DNA of 64,000 nt from Burkholderia lata (lineage in GTDB: Bacteria; Pseudomonadota; Gammaproteobacteria; Burkholderiales; Burkholderiaceae). This document shows positions 8,747 to 18,745 of the stretch, one piece after another. The position numbers were made by a program, and so were the translations under genes. Location of the stretch: the NCBI RefSeq assembly GCF_000012945.1, contig NC_007510.1:3630127-3694126 (forward strand), written 5' to 3'. Below the pieces are notes generated by a model. The model had not been told where the DNA came from. It worked only from the letters and a program-made list of their open reading frames with translations, and ran no database searches. How positions within the stretch are numbered: the first letter of the stretch is position 1; the number at the start of each line of letters is the position of its first letter.

Positions 8747-11161
8747 TTACGCTGCCTTTGTCTGCTCACTTGCTTTTGTCTTGGCGGGGGCCGCCCCGTC
8801 CTGCACGCCCGATTCGGCGCCTGGCGCATCGCTCGCCATCTGCAGGAACAGGATCGACACCTGCGCACCCTCGACGGTCTCGCCGTGCATGCGATTGCGC
8901 AGATCGATCCGCGCACCGTGCTCATCGACGATCTTCTTGACCGTGGCCAACCCCAGACCCGTGCCCTTCGCCTTCGTCGTCACATAAGGCTCGAACGCGC
9001 GGGTCAGGATGCGCGCCGGAAAACCGGGCCCGTTGTCGGACACGGTAAGACGTACCGCGACGCGCGTTTTGCCCTCGGCGTCGGGATCGCCATATTCTAC
9101 TGTCTTGGTTTCGATCAACACACGCGGATGCGCCGACTCCGCGACCGAATCCTGCGCATTCTGCAGCAGGTTGTGAATCACCTGGCGCAGTTGCGTCGCG
9201 TCACCGCGTATCACCGGCAGCGACGGCGCGAGCTCGGCGACGATCGCGCTCTTGCCTTCGCCCACACCGTACAGCCCGAGCACCTCGCTCGCGAGTTCGT
9301 TCAACTGCAGGTTCGAGAGCACGGCCGGCGGCGTGCGCGCGTATTCGCGGAAGTCGTCGACCATCCGCTTCATCGCGGCCACCTGGTTGACGATCATCGT
9401 CGCGCCGCGCTTGAGCACATCGGCGTCGGGCGGTGCGAGCTTGTCGGACAGCTTCATCTGCAACCGCTCCGCCGACAGCTGAATCGGCGTCAGCGGATTC
9501 TTGATCTCGTGCGCGAGCCGGCGAGCGACCTCGCCCCATGCGACCGAACGCTGCGCGGAAATCACGTCGGAGATGTCGTCGAACACGACGACGTAACCGG
9601 ACGTCTGCGGATCCTCGGCCTGCCCCTCGACCGTCGATACGAGGCGCGTGCCGCGCACGAGCAAAGTCAGCGGATCGGCTTCGCCCGGCACCTCGATCGC
9701 GAACTGCTGCTGCCAGTGGCCGCGATCGCCGCTGCCGCCGTCGGACGCCGCCTCGCGATCGGCGAACGCCTTGCGCACCATCGCGCCGAACCCGGCGGCC
9801 ACGCCGATCCGGTCGAGCGTCGTGCCGATCAGCGCGTTGAACGGCTGCCGGAAGATCCGCTCGGCGCCGCGATTGGCGGTCGTCAGCCGGAACTGGCGGT
9901 CGAGCACGAACACGCCGGCGGTCAGGTTCGCGAGGATGCTTTCGAGATACGTCTTCGAATGCTCTAGCGCGACGCGATTCTTCTCGACCGCGAGCCGCGC
10001 CTCGGACAACTGGCGCGTCATCGCATTGAACGACTGCGTGAGGAAACCGAGCTCGTCGCGCGTCTTGATCTCGCGCTTCGGCGTGTAGTCGCCTTCCGCG
10101 ACCTCCTTCGTGCCCTGCGCGAGCAGGAACAGCGGCCGCGCGAGCTGCTGGCCGAGCGCGAGCGCAAGCATCATCGCGATGAAGGTCGCGAGGAACAGCG
10201 CGAGCGTCAGCGTGCCGATGTACATCTTGCGCAGCCCGGTGCGGCCGAGCGACTTTTCCTGGTACTCGCGATACGCGCGCTGCACGGCGTCCGCGTTGTG
10301 GGCAAGCGTCGGTGGCACCGGCTGCGTGAGCTGCAGGAAGCGTTCGGCCGGCTGCAGCAGCGACGTCGACGCATCGGGAATCGGCCGCACGACGCGCAAC
10401 CGCAGCGCACCCTTCGCGCCGTGTGTGCGCGGGTCACCGTCGACTTCACCCTCGATCGCCGCGTACGCACCGTGTTCACGCGCCTGGTTCAGCATCAGCG
10501 GCGTCGGCAGGTCGTCCGGAATCAGCGCCGCGAAATTGCCAGACGCCTGCGCGACGATGTGCAGGTCGGGCGCCGCCCCCGAGCCGCCACGGCTCGGCTC
10601 GACGATCGTCGCGTCCTGCACGCCGAACTGGTCGCGCAGCCGCAGCAGCGTGAGCGTCGTGCCGTTCGTGTTCGCATCGACGCTCGCGAGCTGGTCGGAC
10701 ATCAGCCGCGCCTTCGTCTGCAGATCGGACAGCGAAGCATCGAGCATCCCGCGGCCGAGGTTCAGGCCGGCCGTCAGCGCCGTCTCGACGTTCACGTCGA
10801 ACCACGACTCGATGCTGCGCGACACGAACTGGTACGACACGATGTAGATGATCCCGCCCGGCACCACGCCGACGAGTGCGAAGAACACCGCGAGCTTCGC
10901 GAGCAGCCGCGTGCCGAACTTGCCCTTCCTCAGGCGCACGACGATCATCCCGATCAGCCCGAGCACCACGAGCAGGAACACGAGGGCGACGACGATGTTC
11001 GTCGCGTACAGCCACGAGTAGTAGCGGTCGAAGAATTCGGTATTCGCGCTCGCGGCCGCGAGCAGCACGAGCAGCAGCAGCGCGGTGAGCGCGACAGTCG
11101 AGACGATCACGCGAACGAGGAGGCTCTTCCCGCTGGCCGCGCGGCGCACTTTATTTAGCAC
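8747..11161 (-). CDS. NtrY-like membrane sensor histidine kinase
   Basis: Sensor kinase of 804 aa, partner of the adjacent regulator. In order: two N-terminal membrane helices (about 15-35 and 45-75), a third near 85-110, a long periplasmic sensor region, another helix near 315-335, a HAMP linker, a PAS domain (about 400-500), a HisKA dimerisation helix with the phosphorylated His at 551 (RLAHEIKNPL), and a HATPase domain with N box (HNLLQNAQDS), DNGPGF and GTGLGLATVKK. This is the NtrY architecture. Its start overlaps the DUF4390 gene by 11 bases, so it is translated from an operon that begins at rsmB. Confidence 0.95.
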   Translation of the reverse strand: MLNKVRRAASGKSLLVRVIVSTVALTALLLLVLLAAASANTEFFDRYYSWLYATNIVVALVFLLVVLGLIGMIVVRLRKGKFGTRLLAKLAVFFALVGVVPGGIIYIVSYQFVSRSIESWFDVNVETALTAGLNLGRGMLDASLSDLQTKARLMSDQLASVDANTNGTTLTLLRLRDQFGVQDATIVEPSRGGSGAAPDLHIVAQASGNFAALIPDDLPTPLMLNQAREHGAYAAIEGEVDGDPRTHGAKGALRLRVVRPIPDASTSLLQPAERFLQLTQPVPPTLAHNADAVQRAYREYQEKSLGRTGLRKMYIGTLTLALFLATFIAMMLALALGQQLARPLFLLAQGTKEVAEGDYTPKREIKTRDELGFLTQSFNAMTRQLSEARLAVEKNRVALEHSKTYLESILANLTAGVFVLDRQFRLTTANRGAERIFRQPFNALIGTTLDRIGVAAGFGAMVRKAFADREAASDGGSGDRGHWQQQFAIEVPGEADPLTLLVRGTRLVSTVEGQAEDPQTSGYVVVFDDISDVISAQRSVAWGEVARRLAHEIKNPLTPIQLSAERLQMKLSDKLAPPDADVLKRGATMIVNQVAAMKRMVDDFREYARTPPAVLSNLQLNELASEVLGLYGVGEGKSAIVAELAPSLPVIRGDATQLRQVIHNLLQNAQDSVAESAHPRVLIETKTVEYGDPDAEGKTRVAVRLTVSDNGPGFPARILTRAFEPYVTTKAKGTGLGLATVKKIVDEHGARIDLRNRMHGETVEGAQVSILFLQMASDAPGAESGVQDGAAPAKTKASEQTKAA

Positions 11162-11741
11162 GTTCGGTCACCGTGAAGTTGAAGCGCTTCCAGTCCGACC
11201 CGAGCGTCCAGTCGCGGTTGTTCACGGCATCGACCTGGAACGGCTTCGGCATCAGCGCCGTATCGAGCTGCATCCGCACCGATGCCGTGTAGGTTTCACC
11301 GGAGCGCACCTGGTTGCGGTCGATCACGTGCCACGACGTGATGTGCCTGACGACCGCGAGCGCATCCTTCAGCGAAGGAAAACCGAGCTGCAGGCCGCCC
11401 GTCGACACGCGATACTCGCGCGTGAGCGGCTGGAACGACAGGCGGATCGTCTGCGTCACCGCCACCGGCTGCTCGTCGAACCAGTACCAGCGCGCACGAC
11501 TCAACTCGAAGTCGGTCGTGAAGTAAAGCGGAATGCCTTTGTTGACGGCATCCTCGAGGTTCGGGTTCAGTTCGAAATCGAAGCGGGCGTCGAGCGCCCA
11601 GCCGCTTCCGTCGGACTGGAGCGACGCACGCTGCACGGCGATCGACTCGGCATGCGCCGGCCGGACGAGGGCCAGGCACAGCGTCAACGCGACCATCAGG
11701 ACGGCCGCGAGCCGAAGTGGAAAAAGGTGTTTGATCGTCAC
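11151..11741 (-). CDS. DUF4390 secreted protein
   Basis: A 196-residue protein with a clear signal peptide (MTIKHLFPLRLAAVLMVALT, cleavage near AHA-ES at about residue 31). The mature part is a beta-rich DUF4390 domain of unknown function. It sits between rsmB (4-base overlap at its start) and the NtrY-like kinase (11-base overlap at its end). A periplasmic protein encoded in an overlap with a sensor kinase could be an accessory of that kinase; this is inference from gene order only. Confidence 0.85.
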   Translation of the reverse strand: MTIKHLFPLRLAAVLMVALTLCLALVRPAHAESIAVQRASLQSDGSGWALDARFDFELNPNLEDAVNKGIPLYFTTDFELSRARWYWFDEQPVAVTQTIRLSFQPLTREYRVSTGGLQLGFPSLKDALAVVRHITSWHVIDRNQVRSGETYTASVRMQLDTALMPKPFQVDAVNNRDWTLGSDWKRFNFTVTERAK

Positions 11742-13129
11742 CGTTTCTGAAACTGCGCGTAGAAAAATCCGTCGTGATCGGTGTTCTGGTCGAGTGCGCC
11801 GGCGGCCGCCCCTCCCTGCACTCCGCCCGGCAGCAGCTGGCCGGGGGCGTCCAATCGTACCGCATCTTCACAGGCCGCTTCAAACCAGCGGGCCTGCAAT
11901 TCACCTTCTTCGGGGAACACCGAACAGGTCACGTAAAGCAGTTCGCCGCCCGGCTTCACGAGCGGCCACAACGCCGACAGGATGCGGCGCTGTTCCGCGA
12001 CGAGCGCCGGGATGTCGGCCTCGCGGCGCAGCCAGCGAATGTCGGGATGCCGACGCACGATGCCGGACGCCGAGCACGGCACATCGGCGAGGATGCGGTC
12101 GAACGGGCGCCCGTCGTACCACGCGCCGGGTGCGCCCGCATCGCCGACACGCACGTCCGCTTCGAGCGACAGCCGCACGAGGTTCTCGCCGATCCGCGCC
12201 GCGCGTGTCGCATCGCTCTCCAGCGCGACGACTTCCGCATCGGCCAGTTCGAGAATGTGGCCGGTCTTGCCGCCGGGCGCCGCGCATGCGTCGAGCACGC
12301 GCATGCCGTCGCGCGCACCGAGCCATTCGGCTGCGAGCTGCGCGCCGGCGTCCTGCACCGACACGACGCCGTCGGCAAACCCCGGAATGCGATCGACCGG
12401 CAGCGCCGACGCGAGCCGCACTGCATGCCGGCCGATCGCGGTCGCTTCGATCCCGTTCGCGCGCAGCGTATCGAGATACGCGTCGACGCTCGCGCGGCGC
12501 GCGTTCACGCGCAGCGTCAGCGGCCCCTGCCGCTCGCCGGCCGCGAGGATCGCCTGCCATGCGTCGGGCCATGCGCGCTTCACCGAATCGACCCACCACG
12601 CCCGGTAGTTCCAGCGTGCGACGACATCGTCCTGCAGCGCCGCGACGAGTGCGTCGCGCTCGCGCAGGAAACGGCGCAGCACCGCGTTGACCATCCCCTT
12701 CGCGAACGCGCATTCGCGGCGTGCGCCGATCACGGTCACGGCCTGGTCGACCACCGTGAACGCCGGATAGGCGGCCTCGTCCGCCGGGTCGAGCAGCAGC
12801 GCGAACGCACCGGCGAGCACCGCGTGCACGTGCGCGGGCGGCGCCTTGCTGATGAACCGGCCGATCAGCCAGTCCGCGCTGCCGAGGCGACGCATCGTCC
12901 GGTATGCGACGTCCTGTGTTGCCCCACGCGCGAGTGCCTGCGCACCGGATGGCATCTGCGCGAATACCGCCGAGAGTGCCGCCGGCAGCGCGGTGCCGCG
13001 CCGTACCGCATCGACCGCCTGCGCGGCCGCATCGAGGGCGAAGCCGAGCGAATCGGGCGCGAGATGCAGCGCGGACAGGCGCGCCGGGCGGCTGGAAGAA
13101 GACGGAGCGGTAGAACGGGTTCGTGTCAT
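11738..13129 (-). CDS. rsmB: 16S rRNA (cytosine-967-C5)-methyltransferase RsmB
   Basis: SAM-dependent methyltransferase that modifies C967 of 16S rRNA. The N-terminal part is a NusB-like RNA-binding domain and the C-terminal part a Rossmann-fold methyltransferase. Visible motifs are the SAM-binding segment LDACAAPGGKTGHILEL, the DVPCSASG motif and the catalytic TCS motif (YVTCSVFPEEG). I chose ATG 13129 (MTRTRSTAPS), giving 463 aa; an in-frame start 10 codons upstream is also possible. It is first in an overlapping operon with DUF4390 and the NtrYX-like pair. Confidence 0.95.
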   Translation of the reverse strand: MTRTRSTAPSSSSRPARLSALHLAPDSLGFALDAAAQAVDAVRRGTALPAALSAVFAQMPSGAQALARGATQDVAYRTMRRLGSADWLIGRFISKAPPAHVHAVLAGAFALLLDPADEAAYPAFTVVDQAVTVIGARRECAFAKGMVNAVLRRFLRERDALVAALQDDVVARWNYRAWWVDSVKRAWPDAWQAILAAGERQGPLTLRVNARRASVDAYLDTLRANGIEATAIGRHAVRLASALPVDRIPGFADGVVSVQDAGAQLAAEWLGARDGMRVLDACAAPGGKTGHILELADAEVVALESDATRAARIGENLVRLSLEADVRVGDAGAPGAWYDGRPFDRILADVPCSASGIVRRHPDIRWLRREADIPALVAEQRRILSALWPLVKPGGELLYVTCSVFPEEGELQARWFEAACEDAVRLDAPGQLLPGGVQGGAAAGALDQNTDHDGFFYAQFQKR

Positions 13130-13285
13130 CGGAGCAGATTCGGCAAACAAGCGCGGCAAGCGGGCACAGCAAATAAATGCGGCAAACGGCGGGATCGCGG
13201 TGCCTGCGGGCCCTGCGATCCCAAACCGGGCATTGTAGCGTGCGACGCTGCAGGCCCTTTGTCCCCTTTACGGCGCGCACAAATG

Positions 13286-13316
13286 AAACACCCCGCAGCG
13301 CAAAGCGTGCGGGGTG
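13286..13316 (-). terminator. Intrinsic terminator after htpX
   Basis: Inverted repeat CACCCCGCA (13289-13297) and TGCGGGGTG (13308-13316). Read leftward it is followed by a short T run. It ends the htpX transcript before rsmB starts. Confidence 0.75.
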
Positions 13317-13367
13317 GCATGGCGGCTCCCGCGCGGCAACTGCCGCACGGTGTGCCGTAGCTTTGGC

Positions 13368-14225
13368 TTAGTCGAAGCGACCGGTACGCGCCATCTCCAT
13401 CAGGCGCGCGATCCGTTCCTCGGTGGCCGGGTGCGTCGAGAACAGATTCTGCAGGCCGCCGCCGTGCAGCGGATTCATGATCATCATCTGCGCGGTGGCC
13501 GGATGCTGCTCGGCTGCCTGGAACGGGATGCCCGCCGCATAGCGATGGATCTTGTCGAGCGCAGTCGCAAGCGACTGCGGATCGCCGGAGATCTGCGCGC
13601 CACCGCGATCGGCCTCGAACTCGCGAGCCCGCGAAATCGCCATCTGGATCAGCGCGCCGGCGATCGGCGCGAGCAGCGCGACCGCGATACCCGCGATCGG
13701 GTTGGCCGGCCGGCCATTCTCGTCGCGCCCGCCGAAGAACATCGCGAAGTTCGCGATTGCCGAGATCGCGCCTGCCATCGTCGCGGTGATCGTCGAGATC
13801 AGGATGTCGCGGTGCTTCACGTGTGCGAGCTCGTGCGCCATCACGCCGCGCATCTCGCGCTCCGACAGCACGCGCAGGATGCCCGTCGTCGCGGCGACTG
13901 CCGCGTGCTCCGGGTTGCGGCCGGTCGCAAATGCGTTCGGCGCATCCTCGTTGATCAGGTAGACGCGCGGCATCGGCAAGTTCGCGCGCGTAGCCAGCTC
14001 GCGCACCATCCGGTAGAACTGCGGCGCCGTGTTCTCGTCGACTTCCTGCGCGTTGTACATGCGCAGCACCATCTTGTCCGAGAACCAGTAAGAGAAGAAA
14101 TTCATGCCGAGCGCGAACAGCAGCGCGATCGTCATGCCCCGCGAGCCGCCGATCATCCCGCCGATCACGATGAACAGGGCCGTGATCGCGGCCATCAGCA
14201 TCGCCGTTTTGACCCAATTGAACAT
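13368..14225 (-). CDS. htpX: Zinc metalloprotease HtpX
   Basis: Inner-membrane M48 protease of heat and envelope stress that degrades damaged membrane proteins. The zinc motif HELAH lies in [13 protein letters not shown]. Two helices open the protein (residues about 5-50) and two more follow the active site. The ATG at 14225 ([11 protein letters not shown]) has AAGGAG five bases upstream, so it is preferred to the GTG two codons earlier; the product is 285 aa. The C-terminus ([15 protein letters not shown]) is typical. It stands alone with its own terminator. Confidence 0.95.
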   Translation of the reverse strand: MFNWVKTAMLMAAITALFIVIGGMIGGSRGMTIALLFALGMNFFSYWFSDKMVLRMYNAQEVDENTAPQFYRMVRELATRANLPMPRVYLINEDAPNAFATGRNPEHAAVAATTGILRVLSEREMRGVMAHELAHVKHRDILISTITATMAGAISAIANFAMFFGGRDENGRPANPIAGIAVALLAPIAGALIQMAISRAREFEADRGGAQISGDPQSLATALDKIHRYAAGIPFQAAEQHPATAQMMIMNPLHGGGLQNLFSTHPATEERIARLMEMARTGRFD

Positions 14226-14325
14226 ACCCACTCCTTATCCGTCAGGGGGCCCGCCGCGCATCAAAGGGCGCGGCGGAAAATTGTAAGCGATTTGTTAGAT
14301 AAGGTCTTGCCGGAAAAATTCAATC

Positions 14326-14961
14326 TCAGCGTTGCGATGTTGCAAGACGAAGGCCGAGGCCGACGAACGCGCTGCCGACCGTGCGGTCGAGCCACTTCTT
14401 GACGCCCGGCTTGCCGGAGAAGCGCTCCGTGACACTGCCCGCGACCCACGCGACGAGACTGGTCCACACCGTGCTCATCGCGACAAACACGCCGCCGAGG
14501 GTCAGGAACGCCAATGCCTTGTGCGGGCTGTCGGCCGACACGAACTGCGGGAAGAACGACACGAAGAACAGCACGACCTTCGGGTTCAGCACGTTGGTCC
14601 AGAAGCCCTGCATGAACAGCTGGCGCAGCGGCTTCGCGGCTTGGGTGGCCGCCTTGCCCGACGGCTCGGCCGCCTGCTTCGCGAAGATCATCCGCACGCC
14701 GAGGTAGATCAGGTAGGCGGCGCCGACCAGCTTGATCACCGTGAATGCGGCAGCCGACGCCGCAAGCAGCGCGGTCAGGCCGAATGCGCAGGCGAGCGCG
14801 TGAACGCAGCAGCCGGCCGAAATGCCGAACGCCGACATCAGCCCCGCGCCGCGGCCCTGCGCGACGCTGCGGCCAACGATATAGGCCGTATCGGGGCCGG
14901 GCGTGACGTTCAGCAGGAAGACTGCCAGCACGAAGAAGCCGAAATGGGTGATGCCGAACAT
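14326..14961 (-). CDS. LysE/RhtB-family amino acid exporter
   Basis: Integral membrane protein of 211 aa with about six helices, in the LysE/RhtB family of amino acid and metabolite exporters. The family signature is seen near the N-terminus (LNVTPGPDTAYIVGRS), followed by GRGAGLMSAFGISAGC. The substrate (for example homoserine, threonine or leucine) cannot be read from the sequence. It is a single gene between htpX and fmt with about 100 bases on either side. Confidence 0.9.
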   Translation of the reverse strand: MFGITHFGFFVLAVFLLNVTPGPDTAYIVGRSVAQGRGAGLMSAFGISAGCCVHALACAFGLTALLAASAAAFTVIKLVGAAYLIYLGVRMIFAKQAAEPSGKAATQAAKPLRQLFMQGFWTNVLNPKVVLFFVSFFPQFVSADSPHKALAFLTLGGVFVAMSTVWTSLVAWVAGSVTERFSGKPGVKKWLDRTVGSAFVGLGLRLATSQR

Positions 14962-15081
14962 GAGAACCTCGAAACCGGAGAGCGCAGGGAAATTCTACGC
15001 GCGCCTGCCGCACCGCGCGACTCGGCCGTCCGGCCGATTGCGCACGCCCGGCAGGCCGTGTCGAATGGCGGTCAGGCCGCG

Positions 15082-16065
15082 TCAGGCAACGTCAGTCAGC
15101 GCGAAGCGCTGGCCTGCGGCGAGCGGCGAGCCGGCCAGGAATTCGCGCGCGGGCAGCCGCTTGCCGCCCGGCTTCTGCAACTGCGTGACGCGCAACGCAC
15201 CGCTGCCGCACGCAACGACCACGCCTTCCGGCGCGGCTTCGACGATCGTGCCGGGCGCTGCTTCGCCGCGCGCCGCCACCGGCTCGGCTGCCCACAGCTT
15301 GATCGCCGCGCCGTCGAGCGTCGCGACGCCGCCCGGGAACGGATCGAACGCACGCACCTGGCGCGCGAGCACGTCGGCCGGCTTGCGCCAGTCGAGCGCC
15401 GCTTCGTGCTTGCCGATCTTTTCCGCATAGGTCACGCCGTCGGCCGGTTGCGGCGTCGCCGGCAGCACGCCGTCGCGCTCGAGCTGCACGAGCGCGTCGA
15501 CGATCAGTCGCGCACCTTCGGCGGCGAGCCGGTCGTGCAGCGTTGCGGTCGTCTCGTCGGGCGCGATCGCGATGCGCGCTTCCTCGATCATCGCGCCGGT
15601 GTCGAGGCCGATGTCCATCTGCATCAGCGTGACGCCCGTTTCGGCGTCGCCGGCCTCGATCGCGCGGTGGATCGGCGCGGCGCCGCGCCAGCGCGGCAGC
15701 AGCGACGCGTGAATGTTGATGCAGCCGTCACGCGGAATGTCGAGCACTTCCTGCGGCAGTAGCAAGCCGTATGCGGCGACCACCATCACGTCATGCGGGG
15801 TCGAGCGCAGCAGCTCAATCGCGTCGGCCGCCTCCGCCGGGTACTTGCCCGCGCGGCGCAGCGACGGCGGTTGCGCAACGGGCATCCCGTGCTCGACGGC
15901 GTAGCGCTTCACCGCGCTGGCCTGCAATTTCATCCCGCGCCCGGCAGGGCGATCGGGCTGGGTGAGCACGAGCGGCACCGGAAAACCGGCCTCGTGGATC
16001 GCGGCGAGGGCAGCCGCGGCGAATTCCGGCGTGCCGGCAAAAACTACGCGCAACGTATGGGTCAT
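15082..16065 (-). CDS. fmt: Methionyl-tRNA formyltransferase
   Basis: Formylates the methionine on initiator tRNA using 10-formyltetrahydrofolate. The 327-residue protein shows the N-terminal FAGTPEFAA motif, the catalytic region [20 protein letters not shown], and a C-terminal OB-like tRNA-binding domain. Length and ATG start are normal. It lies 34 bases downstream of def on the same strand, the usual def-fmt operon, which pairs formylation with its removal. Confidence 0.97.
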
Positions 16066-16099
16066 GACAGCGTTCGGGATCGGGCTGGGCGAACGCGCG

Positions 16100-16603
16100 T
16101 TACATCGCGCGTTCGAGTTTCTTCATCTTCGTCTTGATGCGCGTCTGCTTGAGCGGCGACAGGTATTCGACGAACACGCGCCCCATCAGGTGATCCATCT
16201 CATGCTGGACGCACACGGCCAGCAGGCCTTCGCAGTCGAGCTCGAAAGTCTCGCCCTGCTCGTTGAGCGCGCGCACGCGCACGTGATCGGGACGCTCGAC
16301 TTCATCGTAGATGCCGGGCACCGACAGGCAGCCCTCTTCATAGATCTGCTTCTCGTCGCTCGACCACACGATCTCGGGGTTGATGAACGCGCGCAGCTCG
16401 TTCTTCTCCTCGGAGACGTCGATCACGATCACGCGCTCGTGCACGTCGACCTGCGTGGCCGCCAGGCCGATGCCCGGCGCCGCATACATGGTCTCGGCCA
16501 TGTCGGCGACGAGCTTGCGGATCCGGTCGTCGACCTTGTCGACGGGCTTCGCGACCTTGTGCAGCCGCTTGTCGGGGTAATGAAGAATATTGAGTAAAGC
16601 CAT
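16100..16603 (-). CDS. def: Peptide deformylase
   Basis: Removes the formyl group from nascent proteins; iron or zinc enzyme of 167 aa. All three family motifs are present: [19 protein letters not shown] with the metal-binding Cys, and QHEMDHLMG (the HExxH motif, here HEMDH). The start is ATG 16603 ([14 protein letters not shown]); the open frame extends upstream without family similarity. First gene of the def-fmt operon, divergent from dprA. Confidence 0.97.
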
Positions 16604-16833
16604 GGCGTTCGGTATTCGGTGGAGCGGCGTGCCGCATCGGCCATCCGGCCAGCTGGCGCTGCCGCCGGGATGCAATGAAGATGAGGCGGACGCGCGGCGA
16701 ATCAATGCCGCGGATCATGCCTCCTGCAATTGGCCGGGCGCCTGCGCGCGCGGCCCTGTCGAGTATTTCGGATGATGAAAATTTTATCATGGCGCCACGC
16801 GGTCCGCTGGCCACCGCATTCGAGGGGCGCCTC

Positions 16834-18135
16834 ATGTCGCCGCAAGCGCTGACCACCTCCGCCGTGCGCGCGTGGCTGCAGCTCGCGCACGCACCCGGCC
16901 TCACACCCGCCGTACTGCAGGCACTGCTCGATGCGTTCGGCTCGCCGGACGCGCTGCTGCGTGCGCCCGACCAGGCCATCGCCGCCGTTACCGGCCCTGC
17001 CGCCGCCCAGGCCGTGCGCGCAAGCGAGCGCGACGATCTCGACACCCGCACCGGCGCCGTGCTCGCGTGGCTCGACACGCCGGGCAATACGCTCGTCACG
17101 TTCAACGATCCGGCCTACCCGCCGCGGCTGCGCGACCTGCACGATCCGCCGCCACTGCTATATGTAAAGGGCCGGCTCGACCTGCTGCACGCGCGCAGTC
17201 TCGCCGTGGTCGGCAGCCGTCACGCAACGCCGCAGGGGCTCGCCGACGCAACACGCTTCGCACGCGAACTGTCCGACGCCGGGCTTCCGATCGTGTCCGG
17301 GCTCGCGCTCGGGATCGACGGCGCCGCGCATCGTGGCGGGCTCGACGGCCGGTCGGGCACGGTCGCGGTGATCGCGACCGGCGCCGATCTCGTCTATCCG
17401 GCGCGACACCGCGCACTCGCCCACGAGATCGCCGCACACGGCGCGATCGTGTCGGAGTGGCCGCTCGGCACACCGGCCCGCGCCGCGCACTTCCCGCAGC
17501 GCAACCGGCTGATCGCCGCGCTCGCGATCGGTGCACTCGTCGTCGAGGCCGCGCCGCGCTCCGGCTCGCTCATCACCGCGCGACTCGCGAACGAACTGGG
17601 GCGCGACGTGTTCGCGATGCCGGGCTCGATCCATGCGCCGCTCGCGCAGGGCTGCCACGCACTGATCCGCGACGGCGCGAAGCTGACGTCGGCACCGCTC
17701 GACGTGCTCGAGGAATACGGGCTGGGCGAATCGAAAGCCGGCGTGGCAAGCGGTGCGGCGTGTTCCGGGCATCCGTGCACGGACACCGGCGACCTCCACG
17801 AAGCCGAAGCCGCCACTCAGCGCGCCGCTACCGGGGTTATCCAGACTGGCGACGCCGCTCCGGCCACCGCGCCTGCCCGAGACGAAGCACCGTCGCCGGC
17901 GCCACCGCTGCCCGGCACTCCATCCGAACAGGCCGTGCTGGCCGCATTGGGATACGGCCCCGTCACCTACGAATGGCTCGCCGAGCACAGCGGCCTGTCC
18001 GACGACGTGCTGCACCGCGCGCTGCTTGCGCTGGAACTGGCCGGCCGCGTCGCCAGCCTCCCCGGCGGACGCTTCGCGCGGCTTGACGCAGCGCGCACCC
18101 CGCCCGTGCACGGCGTGCTACATTCCCCCGCATAG
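16834..18135 (+). CDS. dprA: DNA processing protein DprA (Smf)
   Basis: Single-strand DNA-binding protein that loads RecA on incoming DNA in transformation. It has an N-terminal SAM-like region, a Rossmann fold with VVGSRHATPQG and SGLALGIDGAAHRGGL, and a C-terminal winged helix (about residues 370-425, TYEWLAEHSGLSDDVLHRALL). A poorly conserved linker of about 80 residues joins the two. I chose ATG 16834 (MSPQALTTSAVRAWLQ) because GAGGGG lies upstream at good distance, giving 433 aa; ATG 16789 is the alternative. Divergent from def. Confidence 0.93.
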   Translation: MSPQALTTSAVRAWLQLAHAPGLTPAVLQALLDAFGSPDALLRAPDQAIAAVTGPAAAQAVRASERDDLDTRTGAVLAWLDTPGNTLVTFNDPAYPPRLRDLHDPPPLLYVKGRLDLLHARSLAVVGSRHATPQGLADATRFARELSDAGLPIVSGLALGIDGAAHRGGLDGRSGTVAVIATGADLVYPARHRALAHEIAAHGAIVSEWPLGTPARAAHFPQRNRLIAALAIGALVVEAAPRSGSLITARLANELGRDVFAMPGSIHAPLAQGCHALIRDGAKLTSAPLDVLEEYGLGESKAGVASGAACSGHPCTDTGDLHEAEAATQRAATGVIQTGDAAPATAPARDEAPSPAPPLPGTPSEQAVLAALGYGPVTYEWLAEHSGLSDDVLHRALLALELAGRVASLPGGRFARLDAARTPPVHGVLHSPA

Positions 18136-18171
18136 GGGCGGCCAGGCCGCCAACGATACCCAAGGAAACCC

Positions 18172-18552
18172 ATGCCCGCGCTGAATCTCGACACCGATGC
18201 AGATCGGATCGCCGAGCGCCTCGCCGATCCCGGCACGCTGCTCGTCGCGTGCCTGTGCGCCGAGTGGTGCGGCACCTGCCGCGACTACCGGACGGCCTTC
18301 GACCAGCTCGCCGATGCGCATCCGGACGCCTGCTTCGCCTGGATCGACATCGAAACGCATGCCGACCAGCTCGACGATCTCGACGTCGAGAACTTCCCGA
18401 CGATCCTGATCGAAGATACCCACACCGCACGCTTCTTCGGCACGGTGCTGCCGCATGCGGCGATCGTCGAGCGGATGCTGTCCGACCTGAGCGCGGTACC
18501 CGGTGCACCGCACGCACCGAAATTGCGCAACGTCCTGGCCGTCGAAGCCTGA
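18172..18552 (+). CDS. Thioredoxin-like protein
   Basis: A 126-residue protein with a thioredoxin fold and a CGTC redox motif within CAEWCGTCRDY, and a cis-Pro segment (ENFPTILI). The motif differs from the CGPC of classical thioredoxin, and the N-terminus lacks a signal peptide, so it should act in the cytoplasm as a thiol reductase of unknown client. It follows dprA after 36 bases with an AAGGAAA ribosome-binding site and is probably co-transcribed. Confidence 0.85.
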   Translation: MPALNLDTDADRIAERLADPGTLLVACLCAEWCGTCRDYRTAFDQLADAHPDACFAWIDIETHADQLDDLDVENFPTILIEDTHTARFFGTVLPHAAIVERMLSDLSAVPGAPHAPKLRNVLAVEA

Positions 18553-18745
18553 ATTCGCAAGCCGGCCCGGTGGTTTTGCACGCATTTGCGCGCCCCGCCG
18601 CGCCGGGCGCTTGCCGCCGTTGCAGCCCCCCTCTATGATGGGCCGCTTTTTACACGCTGAGCCGCCATCGCTGCGGCGTGTGCTATAAAGCGGTCGTAAA
18701 AGGGACCCACAACCGGCGAACCCGGTCTACCAACACACACCTGTC

